64,000 nucleotides of DNA from Paractinoplanes ovalisporus (GTDB lineage Bacteria > Actinomycetota > Actinomycetes > Mycobacteriales > Micromonosporaceae), in assembly GCF_016834655.1 (NCBI RefSeq), contig NZ_JAENHP010000035.1, positions 1 to 64,000 of the forward strand, in the 5' to 3' direction. Both the position numbers and the translations under genes were made by a program. The notes beneath the pieces were generated by a model that saw nothing but the letters and a program-made list of their open reading frames with translations, was not told the DNA's origin and searched no databases. Shown here one piece after another: positions 1-8,327 of this stretch. Every line of letters starts with the position of its first letter. Positions within the stretch are counted from its first letter, which is position 1.

Positions 1-34
1 AGCACCCACTAATAGGCGCAGCAAGCGTAGCAGG

Positions 35-484
35 GTGGGTCCCAAACACGTGCACACAGAAACCGGTGCGTGTGACGTGGGACCAAAACGTGCGGCCAAG
101 CGGGACCCTTACTCACGCTCAGAACCAGCCGACAAATGCAAAGGCGATGCGTACGCCAGCTGTATCGCGGTCAACGGAAAGAAGCTGCACGTGAACTGGT
201 TCAAGAGTCGAGTAGCGCTCTACGCGAAAACCTGCCGATACGGCCATAGCCAGGTGCTGATAAACGGCGCCCACTACGCGGACTCCAACGGTGGCCGGGA
301 CAAGAGCTACTGCTCCAAGTCGGTCTTCGGGTCGGAGGTCACCACCGGCACCTGGAACGTCAACCGCAACTACGCCAAAGGCACCAAGATCTGCTCGAAG
401 TTCTGGTGGAACAACGGTTCCTCCGGGCCCGGCACCGTCAACGGCTACAAGAGCTTCGGCACCGCCTGCGCGGTCATCGGCTGA
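35..484 (+). CDS. Small secreted-type hypothetical protein, possibly 5'-truncated
   Basis: I do not recognise the family. The reading frame is open back to the left window edge, so the GTG at 35 is only the first possible start in view and the true N-terminus may lie outside. The visible part is rich in Cys, Lys, Trp, Asn and Gly: a C-terminal half with about five Cys, a WNVNRNYAKG stretch, and a final GTACAVIG. This is typical of small disulfide-containing exported proteins of actinomycetes. No signal peptide is visible, which fits a missing 5' end. The stop lies 49 bp before the MFS gene, so the two may be cotranscribed. Function unknown. Confidence 0.55.
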   Translation: MGPKHVHTETGACDVGPKRAAKRDPYSRSEPADKCKGDAYASCIAVNGKKLHVNWFKSRVALYAKTCRYGHSQVLINGAHYADSNGGRDKSYCSKSVFGSEVTTGTWNVNRNYAKGTKICSKFWWNNGSSGPGTVNGYKSFGTACAVIG

Positions 485-533
485 ACTCGAGCCGCCGACC
501 TCATCAACTCTCGCCTTCCATGGAGATGCCAAG

Positions 534-1793
534 ATGACCACGGGCGTCCACGAAGCCGGCACGACTGATGAGCAAGACGAACTACGTCGCTACCGGATCG
601 CCATCAGCATCATGTTCGCCATCGCAGGCACAACCATCGGCACCTGGACCGCGCGGATCCCTGCCATCCAGCACAACATCAAGATGGCCGACAGCAAGCT
701 CAGCATCTGCCTGCTGATCCTCGCAATCGGTGGACTTGTCGGCATGCACGCTGCTGGCCGGCTCATCGATCGACACGGCAGTACCACCGTCATGATCCCA
801 CCAGCCCTCGGCCTGGGCGCCACACTCCTACTCGCCGCGCACGCCCCAACCTGGACCACCCTGGCCACCGCATTGCTTAGCTTCGGCGTCCTGCACGGCA
901 CCCTGAACGTGGCCATGAACGCCGCGGCCGTCGCCTGTCAGGCCGCTTACCGCCGGCCGATCATGACGTCGTTCCACGCCCTGTTCAGTATCGGCGGCGC
1001 GGCTGGTGCCGCCCTCTCGGCCGCCTGCGCCCATATCGGCCTCGGCATCGCCGACGCCTTCGCCGCTGTGGCGGTCGCTTGCACCGCCGCTGCCGGGTGG
1101 GCCGTGCATCGCCTTATTCCGGCTCCCACCATCCCGGTCAACGAGCAGGAGCTCGGAGCCGCAGCGGCGCAGGGGATGCAGCGTCCACGGGCCAGGACTC
1201 TGCTGCTTGGCCTGCTCGCCTTCAGCGCCTTGATCAGCGAAGGCGCGGCCGCAGATTGGGGCAGCGTGTATCTCACTCGCATCGGCGCATCACCCGCTAT
1301 GGCCGCCGCCGCGTACGCCGCTTTCGCAGCGAGCATGACAATCGGCCGCTTGGCCGGCGACCGCCTCACCATCTCCATCGCACCCGCCGCGTTGCTGCGA
1401 GGCTGTGGCCTGCTCGGCGGCGGTGGTCTAGCTCTCGGCCTTCTCGGCGGCACTCCTGTGACGGCGACTATCGGCTTCGCGTGCCTCGGCGCTGGCCTGT
1501 CTTGCGTCGTTCCGCTGTTGTATTCGACGGCAGGGACACTCGATCCACGGCACCCCGGCGCTGCCCTGTCGCGGGTGGCGGCGCTGGGCTACCTGGGCTA
1601 CGTCATCGGGCCGGCCGTTATCGGGGGCGCAGCGATGCACATTGGCCTTGGCAGCGCACTCTTTATCCTTCCTGCTCTTGCCGTGCTGCTGGTGATTGGC
1701 GCTCCGGTCGTTCACCGCAGTCGAGGCCGTCACCACCTTCCAGCAAGAACGCGAACCAGAAGGTCGCCTCAACTCGCTGGGGTGATGAGGTGA
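534..1793 (+). CDS. MFS transporter (YbjJ-like)
   Basis: Predicted 419-aa inner-membrane major facilitator with about 12 hydrophobic segments. The N-terminus carries a TWTARIPAIQ stretch after TM1, as in YbjJ/fosmidomycin-resistance-like MFS proteins, followed by GRLIDRHGS, the MFS loop 2-3 signature region. The ATG at 534 is preceded by GGAG at 522-525 with 8-nt spacing. Earlier in-frame starts would run into the preceding gene. The stop overlaps the GTG of the decarboxylase gene (GTGA), so the two are translationally coupled. Inference: it may export the amine made by that enzyme or exchange it for the precursor. Substrate unknown. Confidence 0.8.
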   Translation: MTTGVHEAGTTDEQDELRRYRIAISIMFAIAGTTIGTWTARIPAIQHNIKMADSKLSICLLILAIGGLVGMHAAGRLIDRHGSTTVMIPPALGLGATLLLAAHAPTWTTLATALLSFGVLHGTLNVAMNAAAVACQAAYRRPIMTSFHALFSIGGAAGAALSAACAHIGLGIADAFAAVAVACTAAAGWAVHRLIPAPTIPVNEQELGAAAAQGMQRPRARTLLLGLLAFSALISEGAAADWGSVYLTRIGASPAMAAAAYAAFAASMTIGRLAGDRLTISIAPAALLRGCGLLGGGGLALGLLGGTPVTATIGFACLGAGLSCVVPLLYSTAGTLDPRHPGAALSRVAALGYLGYVIGPAVIGGAAMHIGLGSALFILPALAVLLVIGAPVVHRSRGRHHLPARTRTRRSPQLAGVMR

Positions 1794-3031
1794 TCCATCG
1801 GGCCCAGCAGCGAGGACAGATGCTCACCGCGCCGCAGGTCTCCCGTGAGCTGATACTTCGCACACCCTTGAAGCAGCCGATCGTCGAACGGCGGCACGTT
1901 GCTCCTGCGCTACACCCGCGTTTGGCCAACATCCTGGATCGGCTCGCCACTGTTGCACCCACGAACATCGGCTTTCCAACCGCCGTGGACATCGACTACC
2001 GGCCGCTCGCGCCGTTCCTCCGGTACATGATCAACAACGTGGGTGGCCCGGAAGGAGACACCACTTATCCGGCCCATGTCAAAGACCTCGAACGCGACGT
2101 CCTCGACTGGTTCGCTGCCCTGTTCCAGGCGCCGCCGGGCTGGACTGGCTACCTGACGAGCGGTGGAACGGAAGGAACGTTGCACGGTCTGCTTAACGCC
2201 CGCGATGGTTGCCCAGAGGCGATCGTCTACGCGTCAACAGCGTCCCACTACAGCGTGAAGAAAGCCTGCGACTTGCTCGGACTGCCGCTGGTAAAAATCG
2301 CCTCTGACGCTCACGGGCGCATGGATTGTGAGCGTCTGAGGCACGAACTGTCCCGCCGAGGGCATCAGCCTGCCATCGTGGTCGCCACTATCGGCACCAC
2401 GATGACCGAGGCCGTGGACATTGTGCCCGATATTCGTGCAGCTATCGAGGCGGCGAGAGTTCAGCGGAGTTGGATTCACGCCGACGCAGCCCTAAGCGGC
2501 TTACCGCGAGCTTTGTCCGGCCGTCATGACTTTGACTTGGCGGGTGGCTGTGCTGACAGCCTGTCTATATCAGGCCATAAGTGGTGGGGCGCGCCCATTC
2601 CATGCGGGGCAGCCCTCATTCGGCGTCCGCCTCGCCGACGTGGCCGTCGGATCGATTACATCGGTTGCTGTGATTCCACAATCAGCGGCTCGCGAGCGGG
2701 CCTAGCTGCGGTCATGCTTTGGCACGCGATTACTCGCCATGACGTGGCAGGGCATCGGCGCCGAGTCGAACGCGCCCGTGATGTGGCCAGCTACGCGCTT
2801 CGGAAACTCACCGACATTCGATGGGAGTGCTGGAGAAATCCCGATGCTCTGACCATTATGTTGAAGCCACTTCCCGATGTCCTACGCGATCGCTGGCGAC
2901 TCCCGATTGCAGGCGGCTGGAGTCATTTAATCTGTATGCCCGGTGTTGAGCGGCAGGCTGTGGATGCGCTTACCTCGGAACTCAGCACGTCTAATGAGAG
3001 TTTGCTGCGGATGCGCGGATTTGTCGACTAA
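1790..3031 (+). CDS. PLP-dependent group II decarboxylase (histidine decarboxylase-like)
   Basis: 413-aa cytoplasmic enzyme. TSGGTEGTLHGLLNAR (PLP phosphate region), ASHYSVKKACDLLGL, HADAALSG (Asp of the PLP ring clamp) and SISGHKWWGAPIPCG (Schiff-base Lys after His) match bacterial PLP-dependent histidine decarboxylases in order and spacing. Known role of the family: alpha-decarboxylation of an amino acid to an amine and CO2. The substrate cannot be fixed by eye; a biosynthetic amino-acid decarboxylase is the alternative. The GTG at 1790 overlaps the MFS stop by 4 nt. An internal ATG at 1820 also has a GAGGA close upstream, but spaced by only 3 nt. A small antibiotic-type or acid-stress amine module is possible. 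Confidence 0.8.
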   Translation: MIHRAQQRGQMLTAPQVSRELILRTPLKQPIVERRHVAPALHPRLANILDRLATVAPTNIGFPTAVDIDYRPLAPFLRYMINNVGGPEGDTTYPAHVKDLERDVLDWFAALFQAPPGWTGYLTSGGTEGTLHGLLNARDGCPEAIVYASTASHYSVKKACDLLGLPLVKIASDAHGRMDCERLRHELSRRGHQPAIVVATIGTTMTEAVDIVPDIRAAIEAARVQRSWIHADAALSGLPRALSGRHDFDLAGGCADSLSISGHKWWGAPIPCGAALIRRPPRRRGRRIDYIGCCDSTISGSRAGLAAVMLWHAITRHDVAGHRRRVERARDVASYALRKLTDIRWECWRNPDALTIMLKPLPDVLRDRWRLPIAGGWSHLICMPGVERQAVDALTSELSTSNESLLRMRGFVD

Positions 3032-3085
3032 ATACACTCGTCCAAGTTAAAAAGCGTCCTTTGCTAGTGTCTGGAGGTCAATAGC

Positions 3086-3271
3086 CTATCGCGCCGCCGC
3101 GAGGCGCCGCTGCTCGGCCTTGTCGGCAACCCGCTGTAGCATCGCTCGACCCTCTTTTTGGTCCTCTGGCGGCATGGCGTCGAAGAAGTTTCGTACCGCA
3201 TGAGCGGTTTTCGCAAGACTGTCCACTCTCCGAGTGGCCCGCTTGCGACTCTTGCTAATCTTTGCAGCCAT
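3086..3271 (-). CDS. Small basic hypothetical protein downstream of the AvcD-like deaminase
   Basis: 61-aa, Lys/Arg-rich, helical-looking protein (MAAKISKSRKRATRR at the N-terminus, then an amphipathic stretch ending LAAAR). The ATG at 3271 has a good GGAG six nt upstream. A longer form from ATG 3349 would overlap the deaminase stop by 14 nt but has no visible ribosome-binding site. It lies 64 bp behind the deaminase on the same strand, so it is probably in the same transcript. I do not recognise a family. Possible accessory or regulator of the deaminase (inference). Confidence 0.55.
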   Translation of the reverse strand: MAAKISKSRKRATRRVDSLAKTAHAVRNFFDAMPPEDQKEGRAMLQRVADKAEQRRLAAAR

Positions 3272-3335
3272 CTGTTTCTCCGTCACGGTTGATAATGATG
3301 CAGAGACGTCTGGGATTTGTCGAACGTAGCTCACG

Positions 3336-4784
3336 TCACTCGCCGTCATACACGGACTGTGACGCCCCGATAACTTTGCGTTCCCGCAGTGCGACTTCTC
3401 GCGGCCAAGGCGCCCCGGGAAGATAGGGTTGGGCAAATCGGTCAACTGGAAGAATGTTCCCGTCCTTTGCCTTCCGCTCGTCGGGGGCGAAGAATAAAGA
3501 ATCAAAGCGCCTTGGGGCGACGCCAATAAATGGCTGAAAGTCCTTGCTTACGGCGGACCCGTACATGGCTTCGGCTCGGCTCTTTGGGTAGGGGTCAAGG
3601 TAGACAACCTTGAGGCCGAGGGAAACGAGATGTTTTGCACATCCGTGACACGGAAAAGCGGTGACATAAATGGTAGCACCGTTAATGTCCGTATTGCATT
3701 TCAGTGCGGCCATAAGCGCGCCCATCTCGGCATGGACCGTCGTTTGGAACTCTGTCAGATCGCGCACCTTTGCCTTCTTGAGAACACCCCTCAAGAGCCT
3801 CGAAACATAGCCGTCCGGATCTCCTTCGAGCTGAGATTTGGCTTCATCGCTAAGGGTCACTCCGTCGGATGACAAGAGGCTAAGCATGTCTCCGACGAGT
3901 TCGTGGATATCGAGTGCGCTAGAGTCAATCTCTGGAACGCTTGCCGTCTGTGGATGGATATTTGCGCCGGTTCCAACGATGGTGTCGCGCTGAACGATGG
4001 CTGCACCTACCCTCCGTCCCAGTTCCGGTGAAGTAGCACTAGCTCGATCTGCGATACTCATGGCGAGTTCGGCGACCGTCGGCGTTGATCTCCGCGGGTT
4101 CCTGAATATCAAGTCGATGACGCGGCCAATTTGACTATCCGGTTGAGAACTCGTATCAATGAACACGTCGGCAGAAGGCAGGGCACCAAGAACGTCTTGG
4201 CCGTGGTTGTCTTTTCCTTTCTCTGTGCGATCGCGTTCAAGTAAACCATTGATGATTAAATCAAGCTGACTGGGCGATTGTGTTGCTCTTTTGATGCGGT
4301 AGCTTTCGACAAGCTTCTTCTTGCGTAACTTCAGGCTGGCGTGGAGTCCGAAGACTATCACCGACTCCCCGTAGACCTCGCGCAGGAAATCAATCTCCTC
4401 TTCGCGTTTCAATGAATCAATGATAAAGGCTGTGGGTGGCTCTGAGATGCGTCGCTCTTCAATTATCCTTAGGATGCCTAGCTTCACGACCGCAGCGTCG
4501 TCAGATGCTTCCCGTCGTGCGCGATTCCCTTCGTTGATTAGAATCTCGGCCCTCCTGTCAGGTGAGTCAAATATGTTTAAACGGCCGGCCGATTCCGCAA
4601 GGTCGGACAATATGTGACTTAGCTTGATCAGGTGTGCGCGATAATGGTAAAAATTCAACCGTGTTTCAAGGTGTTCATAGAATCGCTCACCGGGGACACC
4701 GATTGGTCGAACTATTCCAATGATGAGGTCAGGCCTTGACTCGTTCGTGCCTAGCTTCCTCGCCGGCTTGCTCTCCCTGCTCAC
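3336..4784 (-). CDS. AvcD-like anti-phage dCTP/dCMP deaminase
   Basis: 482-aa two-domain protein. The N-terminal part has a P-loop-like LIIGIVRPIGVPGERF segment and a kinase-like fold region. The C-terminal part is a zinc-dependent cytidine/deoxycytidylate deaminase: VHAEMGALMAA supplies the zinc His and catalytic Glu, and TAFPCHGCAKHLV the zinc cysteines. Known family role: AvcD/dCTP deaminase defence proteins deplete dCTP and dCMP during phage infection. The architecture and length fit that family rather than the short housekeeping dCMP deaminases. The start is uncertain: GTG 4784 (chosen) or TTG 4823, neither with a clear Shine-Dalgarno. Codon use is visibly less G/C-ended than in the neighbours, suggesting recent acquisition. 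Confidence 0.8.
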   Translation of the reverse strand: MSRESKPARKLGTNESRPDLIIGIVRPIGVPGERFYEHLETRLNFYHYRAHLIKLSHILSDLAESAGRLNIFDSPDRRAEILINEGNRARREASDDAAVVKLGILRIIEERRISEPPTAFIIDSLKREEEIDFLREVYGESVIVFGLHASLKLRKKKLVESYRIKRATQSPSQLDLIINGLLERDRTEKGKDNHGQDVLGALPSADVFIDTSSQPDSQIGRVIDLIFRNPRRSTPTVAELAMSIADRASATSPELGRRVGAAIVQRDTIVGTGANIHPQTASVPEIDSSALDIHELVGDMLSLLSSDGVTLSDEAKSQLEGDPDGYVSRLLRGVLKKAKVRDLTEFQTTVHAEMGALMAALKCNTDINGATIYVTAFPCHGCAKHLVSLGLKVVYLDPYPKSRAEAMYGSAVSKDFQPFIGVAPRRFDSLFFAPDERKAKDGNILPVDRFAQPYLPGAPWPREVALRERKVIGASQSVYDGE

Positions 4785-5049
4785 ATAACTATGAGAGCAT
4801 CCTCTCCCTGCGACGGGTCCCAAACGCTAGTTATGGCAGGTCTTCATGCCTCTTCGTCCCCTATGGTGAAGATGTAGGATTTCTGATGGGATTGCGTCCG
4901 ATGGGCGGTTCTGTGCACCTAAGTGTTCGCCGGTTGGGGTGATTGAGAGGCAATAAGCAGTGATTGTCACGCTGAACCGCGACTCGCGCGTTTGTCGGGC
5001 CATCTCGTGGTGTTGCCCGGCGACTATCGGCACCGGCGGCTCGTGACTC

Positions 5050-5574
5050 TTATCCCCATTGACCGGTCGCCCGTCCATCAATCTCCGCGAGTTTCGACCG
5101 CACCTCCGCCCGCTGGCGGGGCTGGCTGGCGGCGTCGGGCAGGCGCATGCGGGTAAGGACGAGCATGCGGATCAGCCAGCCGGAGCCGCCGGTGATTTCG
5201 GTTAAGTGCAAGATCATGTCGAGTTCCTGGCGGACGGTCGGGGTTGTACTGGCGAGGAACTTCTCGCAGATTTCGAGGATCGTCAGCATCAAGTCGTCGT
5301 TGAGTTCGCCCGGATCAATTCCGTGCCGGCCAGCTTTTTGGGAGGCCTCGACCGAGGCCATCGTTAGCCCGTTGGTGTCGGCCTGTGAGAAGCCGGAGGA
5401 GTTGATGTTGGCTCCGATCTGCACCTTTACCTGCGCCGCTGATACCGCCCGTCCGTTGTCCGGCGCTGACGGTTTATCCGTGACTAACCCGGTCGTGTAA
5501 AGGATGCCGCCCGGCAGCGGTGAGCGCTTAACGTGTGACGTCCCGTTGAGTGCCGACAGAGATGCGAGCGACAA
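5050..5574 (-). CDS. Hypothetical protein, possibly decayed
   Basis: 174-aa frame with genuine-looking G/C-ended codons, especially from about residue 70 on (ELNDDLMLTILEICEKF; HLTEITGGSGWLIRMLVL), ending in a charged helix. No family recognised. The only canonical start before the internal ATG in TMASVEAS is a TTG at 5574, which touches the ATG of the divergent hydrolase. The N-terminal part looks less like a normal gene start. It may be the 3' part of an older gene. Function unknown. Confidence 0.45.
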   Translation of the reverse strand: MSLASLSALNGTSHVKRSPLPGGILYTTGLVTDKPSAPDNGRAVSAAQVKVQIGANINSSGFSQADTNGLTMASVEASQKAGRHGIDPGELNDDLMLTILEICEKFLASTTPTVRQELDMILHLTEITGGSGWLIRMLVLTRMRLPDAASQPRQRAEVRSKLAEIDGRATGQWG

Positions 5575-8285
5575 TGATCAGGAAACCCTGGCGGGCCGGT
5601 GCGCTCGTGCTGGCTACAGTGGCCGCGACTGCGGTCGCGGTGCTTCCGGCAGACGCCGGCGGTCCACGGAGCGGTGCGATCTATGTCGCGCTCGGCGACT
5701 CGTACGCGTCAGGAGAGGGGCTGGGGCCGTTCGAAGCGGGCACAGACACGCCTAATGGCGCCAAGACCAACATGTGCCACCGGTCGAAGGTGGACGCGTA
5801 CGCCGTCAAGGTTGTCAACGGGAAGTACTTGGTTAGACCGGGAGTGAAGGCCACCGAACGAGCGTTCTGGGCCTGCTCCGGCGCGACTACCGAAAGCATG
5901 ACGAAGGTCGGCGACAAGACTCACTACCAGCAGCCGAAGCAAGTGCCGGACACGGTCGGCGCGAACACCCGTTGGATCAGCCTGTCGGCTGGCGGCAACA
6001 ACGTGCAGTTCGCCAAGTTGGTTGAGGCCTGCTTGCTCGGTTACACCGCAGGTAGCGCCAGACCATCGGTCGTGCGACTGCCCGCTCGGCCCTTATGCGA
6101 CGCCCAGCTGAAAACGTCCTCGGGCCGGGTAAAGGCCCTCGGAGGCAGCCTTAAACCCCTGTACGAGAGCCTTTTGAAGCAGGCGCCCAAGGCGAAGCTA
6201 GTGGTGGTCGGCTATCCCCGGGTCTTCCCGGCCAGCATGACGTCTGGAGTGTCGCTGAGCGGACTCACCGCCGCGCAACGCACGGCTGCGGGCATCCCGT
6301 CCGATGCGTCCAGGTTGTGCCGGACCAACCTTCCCGACCTGGGCTACTGGATCGGCGTCGACGACAGTCACGCCAAGCAGCTGACAGCCTTCTCTCAAGA
6401 CTTGAACCGCATTGCGTTCCAGCAGGTCAACGCGTTGGCTCGGACATACCCGGGGCGGATCGCGTTCGCCGACACATTCAGCACCTCGGTACCGCACAGC
6501 TGCACCGGCCTGACGCGGGATCCAAGTGTGAACGGGATCCGTCTTTCCGTGCAGGGCGCAGGGGCGTGCGCCCCGTTCTGCGGCCCAGTCTCGGAGGCGT
6601 CGTTCCACCCGACCCGAGCTGGCGCCGACCGCTTCGGCAAAGTGGTTGAGGCGGCCTTCGGAGGTGACTTCAGCAGTCTGTCCAAATCCTGGAAGGTCAC
6701 CGGCAAGGCCGGCGAGCCGCTGAAGGCAACGCCGTTCCTATACAGCGGTGGTACCGGTACGGTCTCCGTGGTCCCGGGTGTCGACGGGAAGATTCCACCG
6801 TGGTTGACCCTTGGGGCCAGCGCTGGTGCCATCACCCTTGGCGGTACGCCTAGCACGGGAGGCACCTGGACATTTCCAATCACCGTGCAGGACTCCGCGA
6901 AACACGTTCTGACTATCACGGTCACTCTGACCGTCAGTTCAGGTACCTCAGTCGGCCTCGGCAAAGTGATCGCGAACCTCGGCGGTGACGCCACACCGGT
7001 CGGCTTCAGCCCGACCAAGCCTCTGTTCGCGTACTTCACCAAACCTGCTGACGGCGTCTGCAATCTGAATATCCTCAACACTTCGACGAATGCGGACGAT
7101 CTGATTGCGACCATGCAGACGTGCGGCAACGCGGAGTGGTCGGCGGACGGCGCCTCATTTCTGCACACCCGGTACGAGGCGTCGGCACGGCGGATCTTCG
7201 TCTGGGACACAACGAAGCGAGCCAGTTCGGAGGTCGCTCCCGCGGTGAAGAAGCTGAACGCCAGTGTGCAGGCTCCGCAGATCTCGGCGGACGGCCGGTT
7301 CGTATCCTTCACCGGCTATGAGAACGCCACTGCGGTAGGCCGATTCGTCTTCGATCGGCAGTCCAGTAAGGCTGCGCTCGCCCAACGGGGCGAGACACGC
7401 AGCTACGAGCAATGGGCGTCCGCCGGGCACCGGATTGTCGCAGCCGACATGACTAATTCAGAGACCGGCAGCAGCACGGTCTGCACCGGTGTGGCGCCCG
7501 CTTGCGATCAGATCCTCTGGCCGGACAACAACGGCAACCTCACCGTGACCGGCGACCGGGAGGGTCGGGTCGCGGTGACCAACACGGCTGCCGCCCAGGT
7601 CAAGGTGTTCGGCGCCGATGGGGATGTGACGACTGCGCCCGCGGCTGTTCAGGACGCCGTGGGCTGGGGTGCCGGCGGCAACCTGATCGGTACCGGCGCT
7701 TTCGCGACGGTGGACCGGCCGATCTATCGGTGGAATACGCGGACCGGTGCGCTCACCGAACTCGGCCGGCTCCGGGACAAGGGCAGGGTGCTTATCTCCC
7801 CTGACGCCGTCCGAATCCTGGTCACCGGTGGCAGCCCGGTGATAAGCATCGACGTGGCAACTGCAGCAATTACTGACACGCCGCTGCGCGACGACTATGT
7901 GCAGTGGGATCGGACGTCTACGCGCGTGTTCAGCGGCCCGTCCTTCAATCGGGGCGCGCAGATCTGGACGTCCGGTACGAACACTGTGTCCACGCTGGCG
8001 CCGTCGTACACATGCTTTTTCGGATTTGGCGGATCGTCGGCGTCCGGCCGTTATGCCCTAGTGGCGGACTCGCCCTATTGCGGCGGCAACCCAACGTATG
8101 AAGGTTGGCTTCAGTTCGTCGACCTGACAACAGGCAAAGTTGTTTCACAGGTGCGGGAAGAATTTATGCCGATGATCGGTTCGGTCGACGTCTGGTCCCC
8201 GCAGGGCGATGTCGCCTGGATCTACCACTACCCGACCGCGGGCAGCGACGCTCACAGCTTGTTGCTGGTCACACCTCAGGGCTGA
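5574..8285 (+). CDS. Secreted SGNH/GDSL hydrolase with Ig-like and beta-propeller region
   Basis: 903-aa exported protein. The N-terminus MIRKPWRAG followed by a hydrophobic stretch ending ADAGG is a signal peptide. VALGDSYASGEG holds the SGNH nucleophile Ser (about residue 43), SAGGNNVQF the block III Asn, and SFHPTRAGADRF the late catalytic His. This matches actinobacterial SGNH esterases. It is followed by a Ser/Thr/Gly-rich putative-Ig-like segment (about residues 370-460) and a long C-terminal region with WSADG and ISADGRFV repeats typical of TolB/WD40-like propellers. The start could also be ATG 5562 or GTG 5550. Likely extracellular ester hydrolysis; substrate unknown. A strong terminator hairpin follows. 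Confidence 0.8.
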   Translation: MIRKPWRAGALVLATVAATAVAVLPADAGGPRSGAIYVALGDSYASGEGLGPFEAGTDTPNGAKTNMCHRSKVDAYAVKVVNGKYLVRPGVKATERAFWACSGATTESMTKVGDKTHYQQPKQVPDTVGANTRWISLSAGGNNVQFAKLVEACLLGYTAGSARPSVVRLPARPLCDAQLKTSSGRVKALGGSLKPLYESLLKQAPKAKLVVVGYPRVFPASMTSGVSLSGLTAAQRTAAGIPSDASRLCRTNLPDLGYWIGVDDSHAKQLTAFSQDLNRIAFQQVNALARTYPGRIAFADTFSTSVPHSCTGLTRDPSVNGIRLSVQGAGACAPFCGPVSEASFHPTRAGADRFGKVVEAAFGGDFSSLSKSWKVTGKAGEPLKATPFLYSGGTGTVSVVPGVDGKIPPWLTLGASAGAITLGGTPSTGGTWTFPITVQDSAKHVLTITVTLTVSSGTSVGLGKVIANLGGDATPVGFSPTKPLFAYFTKPADGVCNLNILNTSTNADDLIATMQTCGNAEWSADGASFLHTRYEASARRIFVWDTTKRASSEVAPAVKKLNASVQAPQISADGRFVSFTGYENATAVGRFVFDRQSSKAALAQRGETRSYEQWASAGHRIVAADMTNSETGSSTVCTGVAPACDQILWPDNNGNLTVTGDREGRVAVTNTAAAQVKVFGADGDVTTAPAAVQDAVGWGAGGNLIGTGAFATVDRPIYRWNTRTGALTELGRLRDKGRVLISPDAVRILVTGGSPVISIDVATAAITDTPLRDDYVQWDRTSTRVFSGPSFNRGAQIWTSGTNTVSTLAPSYTCFFGFGGSSASGRYALVADSPYCGGNPTYEGWLQFVDLTTGKVVSQVREEFMPMIGSVDVWSPQGDVAWIYHYPTAGSDAHSLLLVTPQG

Positions 8286-8293
8286 CCGACTCC

Positions 8294-8327
8294 ACCGGCC
8301 CTGACCGCCGCCGTGGTCAGGGCCGGT
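8294..8327. terminator. Bidirectional terminator hairpin
   Basis: A 13-bp perfect inverted repeat (ACCGGCCCTGACC / GGTCAGGGCCGGT) with an 8-nt loop. It lies 9 bp after the hydrolase stop, and its right arm overlaps the last codons of the convergent STAND gene. There is no T-tract, as usual for actinomycete terminators. It probably ends both transcripts. Confidence 0.75.

Noticed and set aside
119..562. Minus-strand 147-aa frame
   Set aside because: Opposite-strand shadow of the secreted protein gene, with no ribosome-binding site and Ala/Gly/Val-rich shadow composition.
1006..1772. Several frames inside the MFS gene
   Set aside because: Arg/Pro/Ser-rich translations typical of out-of-frame reading in high-GC coding DNA.
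4827..5081. Minus-strand 84-aa frame
   Set aside because: Poor codon character, no recognisable motif, overlaps the end of the 5050-5574 frame.
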